Shown piece after piece: positions 11,241 to 23,010 of a DNA stretch of 64,000 nucleotides. The notes under the pieces are model-generated. The model ran no database searches, was not told the DNA's origin, and saw only the letters and a list, made by a program, of their open reading frames with translations. Origin of the DNA: Reticulitermes lucifugus (lineage: Eukaryota > Arthropoda > Insecta > Blattodea > Rhinotermitidae); contig JAKCWW010000126.1 in the NCBI GenBank assembly GCA_026260175.1, positions 1 through 64,000 on the forward strand, given 5' to 3'. Made by a program: the position numbers and the translations under genes. How positions within the stretch are numbered: position 1 is the first letter of the stretch; each line of letters begins with the position of its first letter.

Positions 11241-12284
11241 ATTTTATTCTTTTTATCTTTAATTTATTTGGGGTCTATTTAAGGACAGTGCAACTAACGA
11301 GGATTACATAATTTCGATGATCGGATTATAGCGAAAAATGAATTGGGCACGATGTGCAGGGATGTAGACATACCCTGATTTGCGACAGTATCGTGGAATT
11401 TGCTTGCAGGGACTGAGGAAATCGCTGAAGCCTCAGAATCTCAGTGTCCTAGCCGATATTCGAACCTGGCACCTTCCGAAAACAAGTCTGAATATCTACA
11501 GCCTGAGCCAACTACAAGATAATAATTTGTTAGGAGGCGGTTCTGACTGACATTTTCAGATTTTTCTCAGTTACTTTTAACTTTACACAGGCAACGGTTG
11601 TTTCGCCCAATTCATTGCAAGTAAGACTCTTTTCTTATTACAAGATAGCACATAATGTTAATCTGATACATTGAGTAAATAACACAGATATGTAAATATA
11701 TATAATTATTTTCTTGCTTTTTCCATGTATTTGGGAATGTGTATTAAATCTAAGTCCTGTTAGGACTACCTACACTCTGTAGCGGTCCACAACTGGTCTT
11801 TAGATTACAGGTTGAAAACCCAGTTCTGAGACGTTCTGGTATCATTACATATCAGATATAATAATTTATATGTGCCGTGCGTAACCAACAGAAATCCGAT
11901 GGTCACAGGTTATGCTTAGCATGACTGATGCATAGATATGGTTTATGCAGCTCGGTTGCATACTGGATTAGGTACAGCTGCTGCGACAACAGTTCTGTTT
12001 TGTATTCCCACACACAGCAGAAGTCGTTGAAGGGAAATACGGTGGGCATACGTTTAAAAACAATTTCAAATTTCGTATTCCTCACCAGCACTGTTAGGGC
12101 AACCAAATCAAGGAAAATAAAATGGGCAGCACTCTTAGAAAGAAATCAAAAGTTCATAAAGTTTGGACAGAAAACGTGACAGGGAAATACTAATTCGTAG
12201 ACTTAGGGATAGATGAGAGAATGATATAAAATGGTAAAGCTAAAATTGTTCCCATCTGCAACATGAAGTCAGATAGGAGGGTTA
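11241..12284. other. unassigned non-coding stretch
   Basis: Nothing is recognised except a possible minus-strand tRNA-like remnant near 11458-11520 (attcgaacctggcaccttccg). Confidence 0.45.
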
Positions 12285-12500
12285 GCGGTACAGGTCCAGT
12301 CATTCTTAATCTCGGCAAAAGGTGGAGTCGAGTGGACATCTTCACTCCTCAGCCGCTTTACCTCCGGCGAGTAGGAAGCTGGGTGGGCCCTAGGGCCAGT
12401 CTGAACCTGAACAGAACAGAAGAAACGTCTTGCTCCTGCCGTGATCATCCAGCCAGTAGTCTAGTCACTGTACCGACTACTCTAAGTCTACATCAGTGTT
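12285..12500 (-). mobile_element. SINE-C copy, reverse orientation
   Basis: The plus strand translates to TPQPLYLRR, GSWVGPRASLN and SCSCRDHPASS, the antisense spurious frame of SINE-C. 'gggtgggccctagggccag' and 'caccttttgccg' blocks anchor the match. No target duplication was identified. Confidence 0.6.
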
Positions 12501-15500
12501 ACAATGAACCGCAAAGGAATGTCGGAATGTGGACTGGATTGCTCATACTCAGGACCTTGCATTGCAACTTGTTTCCCATCGAACTAATTAATTCTTGGTT
12601 TAGTAAACACTCAAGCAACGTGTAACTACGTATAACAAGGCCCCCTTTTCCCGGAATTAAATGTCATTAAATCTGTCGCATAATTTGAAAAGGAACACTA
12701 AACATTTTGTGTATATTAAATTGTATCTGATGTTATGGATTTGTTGATATAAACACACATGCACTTACAACTTTACTGCAGCTGCAAGTGTGTTCCACTT
12801 GGCTGCCACATTCACTGCTCTTTATTTTTGATTGTTGTTACTAGCATCATTCACAGTTTAAGGTTATAGGCCTAATTATGGACTGCGTCCATTGTCCTAG
12901 ATTCTTATATGTACAAACCACAAACTTTCAGAAATGGGTCCCAATTTCGTATTTGTTTATACAGGCTGCGAGAAAATTTCTACTCTCTTCGGTTCCTAGG
13001 CAGAAATACTCTCATGTCATGCTTCTAATGAACGAGAATGCCTTGAGTTAGGAGTTCAAAAGAGTAGAAATTCTTCTTACTATGTCCACATTAAGATTTC
13101 AATAAAACACTTTATGAAAAGCTGTGGTTCTCGTACCAAAAAATAAAAGAAGAACAAATCCCAAAGCCTATCGCTTGATAAATTTTGTCGCAGGATCTTC
13201 AAATTACTTTAATCTTCATCTTTTTTTCTGGCAACATTTCTCGTAAACATAATTTGAACGCTCTTAGACAGTTGGGAAAATTATTTAATGCAAAAAACGA
13301 ACACATTTTTAAGGGAATTAAAATTATAGCACTATTTTTGAAACATTATTCCCTACCATAAGGCATCAGTAGAGCTGAAAGCTACTGACATGGTGGTTGC
13401 TGTGGTACGTGTCACCCAAAATGGAACTTTATATCTAAAATTCTCGGTAGCCTATATTAATTAGTGTCAGAAGTGTAAAACTTGAGAGCTTTAGCATAAA
13501 TGGTATTTGATGTCGTGAAAATATTAAACACTTTTAGAATACTGTAATACAACATGAACAAGTGTATCACATGTCACAGAAATTGACTGAAATGCACATT
13601 TTAAAATGCTTCATATTTTATTAAAATTCGTAATTTTCGCCCAACATTTTGCCGAAGGTAACTTTAAGTTATATTACTGTACACTCTGAAAACAAAAGGT
13701 TTTTTATACATGGAAGTAATGTCTGAGAGAAATTTAAAAGTTATTGTTTATTTTGCGTACCTCATTATTTTTAACGGTCATGTACCGCACTACAAAGCCA
13801 GTGTTTCAAAGATAATCTCATTATGTATATGTCAGGGAGTAGAGTCATGTGTTGCAAATTTATGTTTTAATTTCATTTAGCCTATACTCTTCAGCACTCT
13901 CACAGGATTTTCTTATACAATGAAAGTTGAAACTACTTAATAAATAATTTTCCTCGTGAGATTAATTCTGATCATGAGAGTAACATAATAATATCATTAG
14001 TAAATTTTAGTTTATATATGAAATTAAGAGAGTTCTCGTTGTATTTGTAACGGGCATTCAAGTACTGTTTAAATTATCTTGACATTTTGTGCGGTTGTAA
14101 CATTCGTGCAATGTATTTCAGTTCTGAACAGAAGTAGTTTGCTAGTCCGTTCTGAAGGCCCTAAGCAAAAACACGAAGCAGGGCTGCGGCAGAGAGACCG
14201 ACTGCCACTGCAGTTGTGCAGACATTACCCTCTAGCACATGTCTGCCCTCCGGGGCTGACCTACTTGAGCACGAGTCAGGGGATCTGCGTAGGGGCAAGT
14301 CTAACCCCGGGGTTGTAGCACCCATTTGTGGTTTTCTGGCAAGGCACGTGGTAACACGGAAACAGGGGCTACAAGGTCAGGGGTGTGCTCTGAAAATTCT
14401 ATTTTTGTATAGTTTCAACGTCCTCGGCTTCATTGTTTGGTTTCTCTCAACAACCAGCAAAACTGAATTTGATTTGGAAGTCTCAAACATGCATTTTCTA
14501 TACTGTTCTTTATTCAAAATACATTATTATTTTTCAAACTTAATTCAATACAGTACTAAAATAGTCAATATAGGCCTCTTCTCAAAATCATAAGAAAATA
14601 AACCCAGCTGTTTCGAATTCAAATAAATGACAGATTAGAAAGGATCTAATTGGAAAGTGGCCTAATAATATATAAAACACGAGTTGGGAAGGATGTAGAA
14701 GAGCATAACATTGAATTATTTAAGGCAAAATAAAAATTATAAAAAAGGAACTGGATTTGAAATAATTCACTATTTTGATTTTGTCCATCTCCTTGTGTTA
14801 TAAGAAAACCAAACCAAAAAGTTCGGGGGATAGGATCATTCTCCTCACCAATACGTTCTGTTTCAATATGCATTTTTTTAAAAAAAGGGACGAAGCACGA
14901 AAGCAAAAAAAGCGAATTATTGAAATGTAATATACCATCGTCAGGAAATATAGAATTGTAAAACAATTAGGACCTGAAAAGACTAAGAATTATCGAAGAA
15001 TCGGCAATACAACATACATACGGTAAATTCACCGATAAAATATCCATATTAGCACTGAAAGGCCGAAAGCCTTAAATAAGCTGTACCTTAATCAAGTGAT
15101 AAATTTGCTTCAAGTCGAAATTCATGCCGTAGGAGAAACTTTTTTGAGATGACATTGAAGTGTGCACGTTGGGTTCTGCGCCGGTTACTCTGAAATGCTA
15201 GCAACCACCTACAAGGCTACACGATGTGGGAACTCTAAATGCTATAACTTAATGAGACTGATGAATAAGAAATCTTAGTTTCCGTCGAATATAAAATATT
15301 TATTGCTCGTTCTTTATGCGTCTCAACCCTAAATGTTTCCAACATTCACGTCAGTTTCAAAGGTTCATTCGTTTTGCGCAAGCAAACATTAAGAGTTCTG
15401 TCAGCATACGGGGAGTCCGACAGTTGACATTGAAAAGGAAGTTTAAATTTAAAACTCTTAAAAACGTGGAGTGAAGCATGTCAACTATCACACACGTTAT

Positions 15501-15656
15501 GAAATCGGTATACATTACAGTACATGTACAGTCATAATCTATGTGAGTAAGCAAAGTGAATTTCATAATTCGTTTCTGCGATTACTGACTTTCCACAGCG
15601 AGATGGCAGCAGACTAATATGGAATTTACGCTCACCTCGTTTTCATATTTATCAGG
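12501..15656. other. long unassigned AT-rich stretch
   Basis: I found no gene or recognisable repeat. A GC-richer patch at 14150-14380 stands out but gives no recognisable protein on either strand. A minus frame of about 106 codons at 14646-14966 has no domain. Confidence 0.45.
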
Positions 15657-15664
15657 CTTACTTG

Positions 15665-15937
15665 CATTAGCGTAACTTGCGGGGTGCAAGGGGGGCAAAT
15701 TTCCCTCAATATTTTTCTATCTAAGAATGTTTTTTGGCTACTGAGTTGAAGGGGGGCAAATAAAAAATAGAGATACTTTCTAAACTATTATATTAGGTGG
15801 TGTAAAGAGAGACAAAACTGAAAACCTGCTTTTAACGGGAGGTAGAATAGGATAATCTAAGTCACCCGTTTACAGAGGAAGAGAGGCGCTGTAAAGTTTG
15901 TCCCCCCCCCAGTGTTATTAGCCAAGTTACGCCTATG
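15665..15937. mobile_element. hAT-like MITE
   Basis: The terminal inverted repeats are cattagcgtaacttgc on the left and, reverse complemented, cataggcgtaacttggc on the right, followed inward by G-rich/C-rich runs. Candidate 8-bp target duplications are cttacttg (15657-15664) and tttgcttg (15938-15945), 6 of 8 identical. The length of about 270 bp and absence of coding match three other elements in this window. Confidence 0.65.
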
Positions 15938-15945
15938 TTTGCTTG

Positions 15946-16723
15946 TGTAGACAGAACTCAGAGAGTGACATATAGATGTTAATAAGATACGGAGCAAACC
16001 ACAGTGTGTGTTGTGTATAAAGTTTAGAGGCACATTAAAATTACTCGCATTTTCACTGAAAATCTGACTCAGAAGTAATGGTACATCGCCGGTTAAATTT
16101 AGTGAATATCAAAATCAAAATTCTATTTAATTGAATTTCATTGTTGAAGGAACATCGTGTTTTTTTCGAATATAGATGATCGAAAATTTACGAAAAGTGT
16201 TGTAATGAAAAACTTATTGAACTGCTGAAGTTAAATACGATATTTGTTTCGTGACATGTGTTATTAACGACCATCGAATGTTATTACTGACACTACGTAT
16301 CGGGTTCCTAAAAATCGCTTTACCGAAGAAGTGACTTACTTAAATCCCATTATTTTCCTTGCCTTCAGTTTGTTATTTGCAACTGTTGGCAATTTTGCTG
16401 TTACGCTATCTCTTTCTTCTATCAGCTCTTGTGTCATTTTTGCATGTACCATCTGCATCCGGGTTGTAAATAGTGTTCCGTTGGAACCTCAGTATACTCT
16501 CGGTCAAGCCCCTGCTTGTAATTTCATCTTATAAAGTCTTGATATCAAATTTATTATCACCTTCTTCTACAAATTGCTAATTAACAAAACATTTTATGCC
16601 AGTGTTTCCCAATTGTTTTTCACATTTGGACTCAAATTTACGTTTCTTTTCTCACGAGGAAAGAATCATGAATATGTTATTGTTTAGTTTCACGACAAGC
16701 ATAATTAAAGAAAATATTTTTGA
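15946..16723. other. unassigned non-coding stretch
   Basis: Nothing is recognised. Confidence 0.4.
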
Positions 16724-16862
16724 GATAATGCAGCATTTACGAAATGTTTTAATAAAAGAGGCAATGTAGAAATAAATGTAAATATAAATATGTTTTCAGA
16801 TAATGGAGTACTTACGAAATTTTGTAAGAAAGGAGGTAATGTAGAAATAAATGTAAATATAA
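16724..16862. repeat. 75-bp tandem duplication
   Basis: Two head-to-tail units begin gataatg at 16724 and 16799. Both end in 'aatgtagaaataaatgtaa', with few mismatches. Confidence 0.85.
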
Positions 16863-16968
16863 CTATTTGTTTGATGACGTGTGTTTGACTCTCTCACCCA
16901 AACAAATGACAATTTTCAGTTATGTTTATAAGAAAATATTAATTTACTAACCGGTATTGCAATGGCTT

Positions 16969-17367
16969 GTCGCCCTCGGTGGACTAGTGCTCGCCACTGG
17001 ACCCAAGGTTCGCGGGTTCGATCCCGACCNNNNNNNNNNNNNNNNNNNNNNNNNNNNNNNNNNNNNNNNNNNNNNNNNNNNNNNNNNNNNNNNNNNNNNN
17101 NNNNNNNNNNNNNNNNNNNNNNNNNNNNNNNNNNNNNNNNNNNNNNNNNNNNNNNNNNNNNNNNNNNNNNNNNNNNNNNNNNNNNNNNNNNNNNNNNNNN
17201 NNNNNNNNNNNNNNNNNNNNNNNNNNNNNCAAAAACTTGTGCGGTCAGTGAGCCGGTCACTCACTACAGAATGCACACTTACCGACCAGGAAGATATTCG
17301 GGATGAAATGCCAAAAGAAGAAGGCTTTGGCCCACCCCGGGCTGTAACGCCATGGAAGAAGAAGAAG
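16969..17367 (+). mobile_element. SINE-B (tRNA-derived), interrupted by assembly gap
   Basis: A tRNA-like head includes a canonical B-box ggttcgatccc at 17014-17024. The 200-N gap removes the middle. The tail reads ggcccaccccgggctgtaacg, then ccatgg and an (AAG)n run. A perfect 13-bp target duplication, attgcaatggctt, lies at 16956-16968 and 17368-17380. The last ~38 nt resemble the SINE-A tail although the heads differ, so the two families probably share a LINE partner. The true length is unknown. Confidence 0.88.
17030..17229. other. assembly gap of 200 N
   Basis: Exactly 200 undetermined bases inside SINE-B. The round number suggests a placeholder and not a measured size. Frames running across it are artefacts. 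Confidence 0.98.
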
Positions 17368-17504
17368 ATTGCAATGGCTTTATCAATCGTCACGAAGTAA
17401 GAAGCGTACGATTGAAGTGGAGTGGATTAGCTTGTCAATGTTATGTTAAACTCCTCATAAGACGGGCCCCTTCCTAGTGAGGTTAAAATATTGTTGAGAA
17501 TTCC

Positions 17505-17575
17505 GTTCTTCTGTGATGTGACGCTGTATCACTATGTAAGCGGATCCCGAAATATCGAGGCATTGGAAACGGCTA
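17505..17575 (+). repeat. possible DVTP-type element, left end
   Basis: gatgtgacgctgtatcac followed by gtaagcggatcccgaaatatcg parallels 10256-10310. Only this short end is visible. Confidence 0.3.
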
Positions 17576-17639
17576 TTTTTTTTTAATGTGGGAATCCGAT
17601 TACCATTGACATACCCTCAACATCATCACGCTGTAGTTT

Positions 17640-18035
17640 GCCATTTTATAGGTTCAAAACCTCTTCCAAAGCGAGTTCTCCACAGAGTGCAATATAGTGC
17701 TTCCTCCTTCAATCTTCAGTATCCTCTCCTTTCCTTAAGGTCTTCCACTACTGCTTACGTCTTCTTTTTCGTCTTCCTGTCACTTATATCCTTCCTTCGG
17801 TCTTTCCTTCAATAACATGCTTTAGAAAGTAGTTCTTGCGCAAGATCTGACCAATCCATCTAGCCTTCTTTCTTTTATTTTATGTAGGATATTCCTCTCC
17901 TCCTTGACTCTGTGTAATATTTCTTCATTTTTCACAGGACGGTCCAACTGATTTACTCCATCCTTCTCCAGCACCATATTTTTTAACCTCCCAGGTATTT
18001 CTGATCTACTTTCCGAAGTTCCCACTAGTCTCATA
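17640..18035 (-). mobile_element. LINE (non-LTR retrotransposon) ORF2 C-terminal relic, copy 1
   Basis: On the minus strand, with frameshifts and stops, it translates to NEEILHRVKEERNILHKIK, LKHVIEGKTEGRI, TGRRKRRRKQ, EDLKERRGY, RLKEEAL and LWRTRFGRGF. This is the region after the reverse transcriptase domain of an insect LINE. The catalytic RT domain is not present, so the copy is 5'-truncated and dead. The second copy at 38210-38552 preserves the same order in one frame with a single stop. The clade (CR1, Jockey, RTE or other) cannot be settled from this tail. Confidence 0.75.
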
Positions 18036-18096
18036 TTCCAGAATGGAAGAACCGAATACTCATCTATATCGTTGCGAAAACTTCAAAACTCGGATT

Positions 18097-18246
18097 AGGC
18101 CTATACTGCTGCTTAAAATCTTCTGGGCTATTACCCGGCGTAATTTTTTGATCATGCACCAAAAAATGACGCCAGGTAATAACCCAGAAGATTTTAAGCA
18201 ACATTACGACCACGGCGGAAGCCTTCAGTTACACAGGCCTATACTG
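18097..18246. mobile_element. hairpin insertion flanked by 12-bp direct repeats
   Basis: Direct repeats aggcctatactg at 18097-18108 and 18235-18246 flank a 126-bp segment. Inside, arms 18110-18150 and 18160-18200 pair over 41 bp with three mismatches around a 9-nt loop. A 34-bp single-stranded-type tail (18201-18234) follows. The direct repeats look like a target duplication. No family is recognised; it has no poly(A) tail and no tRNA boxes. Confidence 0.7.
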
Positions 18247-19394
18247 TTATAATAAAATCTGTTCTTTATTTTGTGTAGAGCAGGTCGTATACTCGTACTT
18301 ACTTCCCTCGCATGCTCCTCTATCATTCCTAATCAAATTGTCTGTTACCGGGGCTAATTCTTCACTACATGCAACCATGTGACTGTCTATGAATCTCATT
18401 TTTCACAACTAAACCCTCGACAAAGTACGTATAATCCAAAAATACTTCGTCACATCAAGAGTATTGATTTGAATATCGGTGTTGGATATTGCTGGGTCTG
18501 TCCGTACTCACCACTTAGCGCACATCAAAACAACTCATATTTAACAACTGAATTCAAAGAACAGTCACATATCTGCACATACACGATAATAGAGTGAATG
18601 TTTATGCGTCTAGGTAACACAAAACAGGACTATGATGGACAGGGGAATATGCATAGGGAATGTAATGTCTATATAATATATATTGGTACTGCGAGGTATG
18701 AGAAATCGACGTATTTGAATCAATGTCTTTAAAGGCTTTAAACTCAAAATACATATTTTATAGCAATCGACAGACACTCGTGTGCTGACAGGAATTAATG
18801 GTTTGTTGTAGAGGTTAATGAATACTTAAGCATAAAAATAAGTGTTCTAAATACGCCAAATTGTGAAGAATAACCAGCAACCAAAAAAGTGTTTTCTTTG
18901 ACGGAAAATAAGATTGTTTCGATGATAATATATCCTTATGGCACTTAGGACAAGAGCATTCAAAAATATGAATTTTATCTGCAGTCGCTAAGCTAGTGAA
19001 AAGGAATATTCGAACTGGTAGGGAAGCCAGTAGCTTGGACATTCATTTTATATACCTTATGCATAGCAGAGATTGTAGGACTGACTGTTCATGAAGTTGC
19101 TGGTCATAAGAATTGTGTCGCTTTGTCACAGCGGGCTTATCAGTGAGTTGATCTCGCATGCAAACTGAATTACAGATGTCTTTTTGAAACAACTCATACA
19201 AGTTCTGTTTGGAAATTCCAACCTCAGTTTCAACCTGACTCCCACAGGCGGGACAGCAAGCTGCAGGCTATGATGAAGGATGAGCTAGCTGTCTACAGCT
19301 GTCATACTTATATCATTAATAACGCAACTACTGGATGATCTTATGGGTTATGCTTTATTTAAAAATGCATACTTAATTTTCAGAACGCCTTATG
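18247..19394. other. unassigned non-coding stretch
   Basis: Nothing is recognised. Confidence 0.4.
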
Positions 19395-19710
19395 TGGTGG
19401 CCATATTCATCCATCCGTCTCCCCCCTCTTTCACCTCTCCATCTGTCCATCTATCCATCCGTCTGTCTGTCTGTCTAGGACCTAGTAGCAGCAACTACAC
19501 CGTTTGTTGGATTTTCATGAAATTTAGTATAGGGTTCTGTTTAAATATTGTCGAGTAAGCGTGAGTTTTATTAATAATGTGTCTAAGTGATTTACACCCG
19601 TATTTTCCATACTTCTTGAAAGATTTTGATGAAATTCGGTACAGGAGATTGAGCATTGAGCAGTTATGCGTTTCGTGAAAATCGATGCAGTGAAAACCAT
19701 ATTTCATTTA
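19395..19710 (+). repeat. interspersed repeat with (CATC/TGTC)n and 'tttcatgaaattt' units
   Basis: A degenerate (CATC)n/(TGTC)n tract at 19408-19475 leads into spaced repeats of 'gattttcatgaaattt' and 'gattttgatgaaattcggt', 100-130 bp apart. The translation FTSPSVHLSIRLSVCLG followed by WIFMKFS resembles the repeat at 6745-7140. Confidence 0.5.
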
Positions 19711-20060
19711 GGGGCCTAAATCAAATTTTTCACTATTTTCTACAGTTTCATCCGACTTGAAGTTGATGAAAATATGACGTAAGCATATAAAGGGAAGAGT
19801 TCAAGGAAGGTGTTAGGTTGGTTATTTTTACACTCGTGTTGTAAAATATCTTTGACAAAGTAACACTACTTTTGTTAAATTATAAAATATTATTGGCATT
19901 TAAACATGCCCAGCCGTCATGGTCATTTTTACACCCTATAATGAGAGTAATTAATTTTCTGAAGACTAAAATTAAGCTATAATTCACACATACAAATTCA
20001 ATTGATACCTGACACAGAACACAATGTGCTTCCAATAAAGAACATTTCGGTTAATATTTT

Positions 20061-20164
20061 ATAGGGAAATAATCGCTGTTATGTGAATGTACCGTGTGTG
20101 TACAAAATGAGGATCACTGAACGTGGCGGTACGTGTGATCGTTGCTGGATGTCAAATGGTTAAT
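20061..20164 (+). mobile_element. piggyBac-like MITE relative, fragment
   Basis: It shares 'gggaaataatcgctgtt' with 63119-63230 and a similar block at 38553-38681. It ends at ttaat. It is related to the intact TTAA element at 49135-49328 only through those intermediates. Confidence 0.35.
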
Positions 20165-20384
20165 ATCACTGTGCTTTGATGGAAGACAAGTGTCGACGTC
20201 TATATTAAGTTCTAGCACAGAATTTGTATCTAAAATAGGTACAGAGGAAAATCATGAAGTTTTTCAGTATAGATGATCATCTCCGGACGTATAATTGAAC
20301 TTCAGATTTTCCAATATAAAGAATGAATGCTAACCACTCTAGCACGATATTTTGTATTACAAGGACAAAACTGACATAGACTGA

Positions 20385-20535
20385 GGAGCCGGGGTCACTC
20401 AGACCGCATACCTAGGCTATGAGCTGGATGACCAAGGAATTGTTTTTCGATTCCCGGCAGGAACAAAAGATTTATGTCTTTCCCAAAGTTTCCAGATCGG
20501 CTCTGGGATCTACCCACGCTCGGCTGCCCTCATAT
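20385..20535 (+). mobile_element. SINE-C copy, tRNA-like head
   Basis: It has a B-box-like tttcgattccc at about 20448, a 'gccggggtcactcag' A-box region, then a 'ccaaagtttccagatcgg' body start that agrees with the SINE-C head at 36715. The 3' part is absent, so the copy is 3'-truncated or decayed. Confidence 0.5.
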
Positions 20536-21800
20536 CTCCATTTACAGCCGATATTAAAAATTAATAAAATTATTCATCCATTCCTCCAGGATCAAATTTA
20601 CTCTTACCAAACAGTGTACAAAATTTTTTAAATCGTGAATTAAAACAGTGTTACGATAAACATAATTATAAGGAAGGAATGTATAGTAGTAGTGTATAAT
20701 GACAGCAAAGAAGACCGGAAGAAGTAAAGAAAGATTTCTCGTTGCGAGGGATATAGGATGGACGCGGGTCACAGATCGCGGTCCGATGTGTGTCAAGTTG
20801 ACGAAGTGTGCTCTGCAGAGAGCTGTGTCTTGAATTACGTCAGCAGCAAGCTCTGATCAGGTTCCAATAAAGAGTCTGCGATAGTTGAGACTTGCATGAA
20901 TAAGATATCGCTCAATTCCATGCAATGACACCGAGCGGGTTACCTCTTCGGTGATGCGTCTGACATGTGTTTCGGAATTAATTGACATCTCGGCTGCGGA
21001 ACCAGATTTCTCTTTCTTTCTCCCTTTTCTTATTTCCTCTCTTGTTCTTCTTGTTCCTCTTCTTCTTCTTCAGTTGTTCTTTATGCTACCATCATGTGAC
21101 TTCTATTTGAGCGGTTGCCTGTTATAATTTAGCCAGTGCACTGCCTAACCTGAGGCTTCTCGTGGTTTGATTCAATGTACTTAGGCAATTTCCGGAACAG
21201 AGTTTTAAATTAGCTACCGCCGTTTTGTACCTCGCGTTTTAAAGTTCATTGTCCACTATTACCAATTACTTGACAGTGTAGTGTCTGAGTTACTTTTTGC
21301 GTTGTTAAGCAAATGAAAACGAACAGAAATAAATATGATATCGCTAAATTCCATGCCATGATACCGAACAAGCTAAACGCGGTTATAATGCATGTGACCT
21401 ATGAACATTTGAGAAATACTCCGCTTGCATTTTGGTTTCAAATCCAGATCATCATTGCCACTGTCATAATCATAACTAGTCCACTGTATTTTACTCTCCA
21501 TCCCGTCTTATTTTTCACTCCTTCCGAAGTCTGTTTTGTATGCTAGTGATACATTTCCCTCCATTTGGTCCTCGCCCCAGTCCCTTGAACTCCCAATGGT
21601 CCAGCACCACTTAGTATGCGCTCACATACAGCTACACTGCTGCATCCTTCGTTTCACCAAACTACATGATTTAGGGTTCCCTAGGCCGTGATAATAGTGG
21701 CTACTTTTTCTGGGTATGATGTCATGTAATGTGGTAGAATTTTTTCGGCGTTTTAGAGGCAATTGTTGCCTTCATCGTCAGGGTAGATGAGCTGAGTAAT
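20536..21800. other. unassigned stretch with a dispersed direct repeat
   Basis: The segment near 20896-20945 (atatcgctcaattccatgc core) recurs near 21326-21378 with about 80% identity by eye. A pyrimidine-rich run lies at 21005-21080. Confidence 0.5.
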
Positions 21801-21832
21801 GATGGAGGCAGCAGGTTTGTCTGAAACGTCGG
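21801..21832 (+). other. stem-loop/GAAAC motif, copy 4
   Basis: GATGGAGGCAGCAGGTTTGTC, then TGAAACGTCGG. The stem is only partial. Confidence 0.4.
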
Positions 21833-22419
21833 TACACCTCTATCAGGATACACTGCGTCAGATACTAGAAGAAGGTAACCTTTCTATTACAAGTAGCTGC
21901 TATGCCTTCTTTGGTATTGCACACCTTCACGTTTTCGGATGTAATCCCTTTCGTTAATTTATAAGTGTAGTGTTCGAACACAGTCGATGAAGTAAATCAT
22001 TCTTGATCTGACATTAAATGAGTTATGATTTCGGACATAAGGTACTAAACCCTTCCACAGTAATTACAAATATATAATAAAACTATTTTACTTCAAATTA
22101 CCATTACGGTATTTAGGTCCCATCCGATTTAACGAAACCAAAAATCTGATTGTAATTGTGATTCATTTAGATGAGGTTACAGCTTCAATCCCTTGCAGCT
22201 GTATACATGATTGTAAGGATATATATATTTATACATACTGTCTTTCCTTAGAGACTTTGGTAATAAAGCTGTTAACAATTATGTCAAAAACGTAGCCTAT
22301 TTTCCAACTTACAGAAGACAATATTGCGAATAGTTTACTTTGTGACGTAGTACAGGGGCTTTGTTTACGAATTATATACTTTCAAAATATTATACGATCT
22401 TACAACGCACTCAGAAATA
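21833..22419. other. unassigned non-coding stretch
   Basis: Nothing is recognised. Confidence 0.4.
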
Positions 22420-23010
22420 TAATTTCATTCACGCCCATCAAAAAATACGGCCTTCTCTCTGTCTAATACAAAGAAACTCGCAAATGCTCAACAGAATTGT
22501 GTGCAGATTTCTTATGCCGAATTTCACTGAAATCGAGGAATAAATGTAGTACGTATGGACAGATTCCCTTACGCCCCTGAGTAAAGTAGGATTTGCACTG
22601 AGCTAATTTTAGAAACCCACAATTATAACAAATGTTTATAGATATTCCCTTTACCTAATTGTACCCAAATCGGACAAAAATGTAAAAAAAAGGGCAAAAT
22701 TTATTTCACTCCCTTAAGTGAACTATGGATTTCACTCAACCAATTATCACTAGACTAGCAACCTATCAACTACATTACGTGGCGATCTCCCATACCAATT
22801 CTATCCAAATCGGTCAAGAAATAGGGAGATAACGAGTACAAATTCATTTATGCCCTTAAGCAAACTCTGACTGTTGCTCAGTCGATTTTTACGTGGCTTA
22901 CGCCTTTTCAACAATATTTTGTAAAGAATTCCTGTACGGAGCTTTACAAAAATCCGACAAGCGGTTAAATCACTGATATTACGTCACAAAAGAAGAGATT
23001 GGCGTGATCT
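22420..23010. repeat. diverged tandem array, ~143-bp units
   Basis: About four strongly diverged units. Each carries a 'ccaaatcgg(a/t)caa' or 'actgaaatcg' core and a 'cc(c/t)t(t/g)a(a/g)(t/c)' junction block followed by 'ggatttcactcaac'-like sequence. Identity between units is low, so unit borders are approximate. Confidence 0.5.

Noticed and set aside
12263-12625. 120-codon frame as a gene
   Set aside because: It is the antisense spurious frame of SINE-C.
16916-17400. Frames crossing the N run
   Set aside because: They are open only because N codons do not count as stops.
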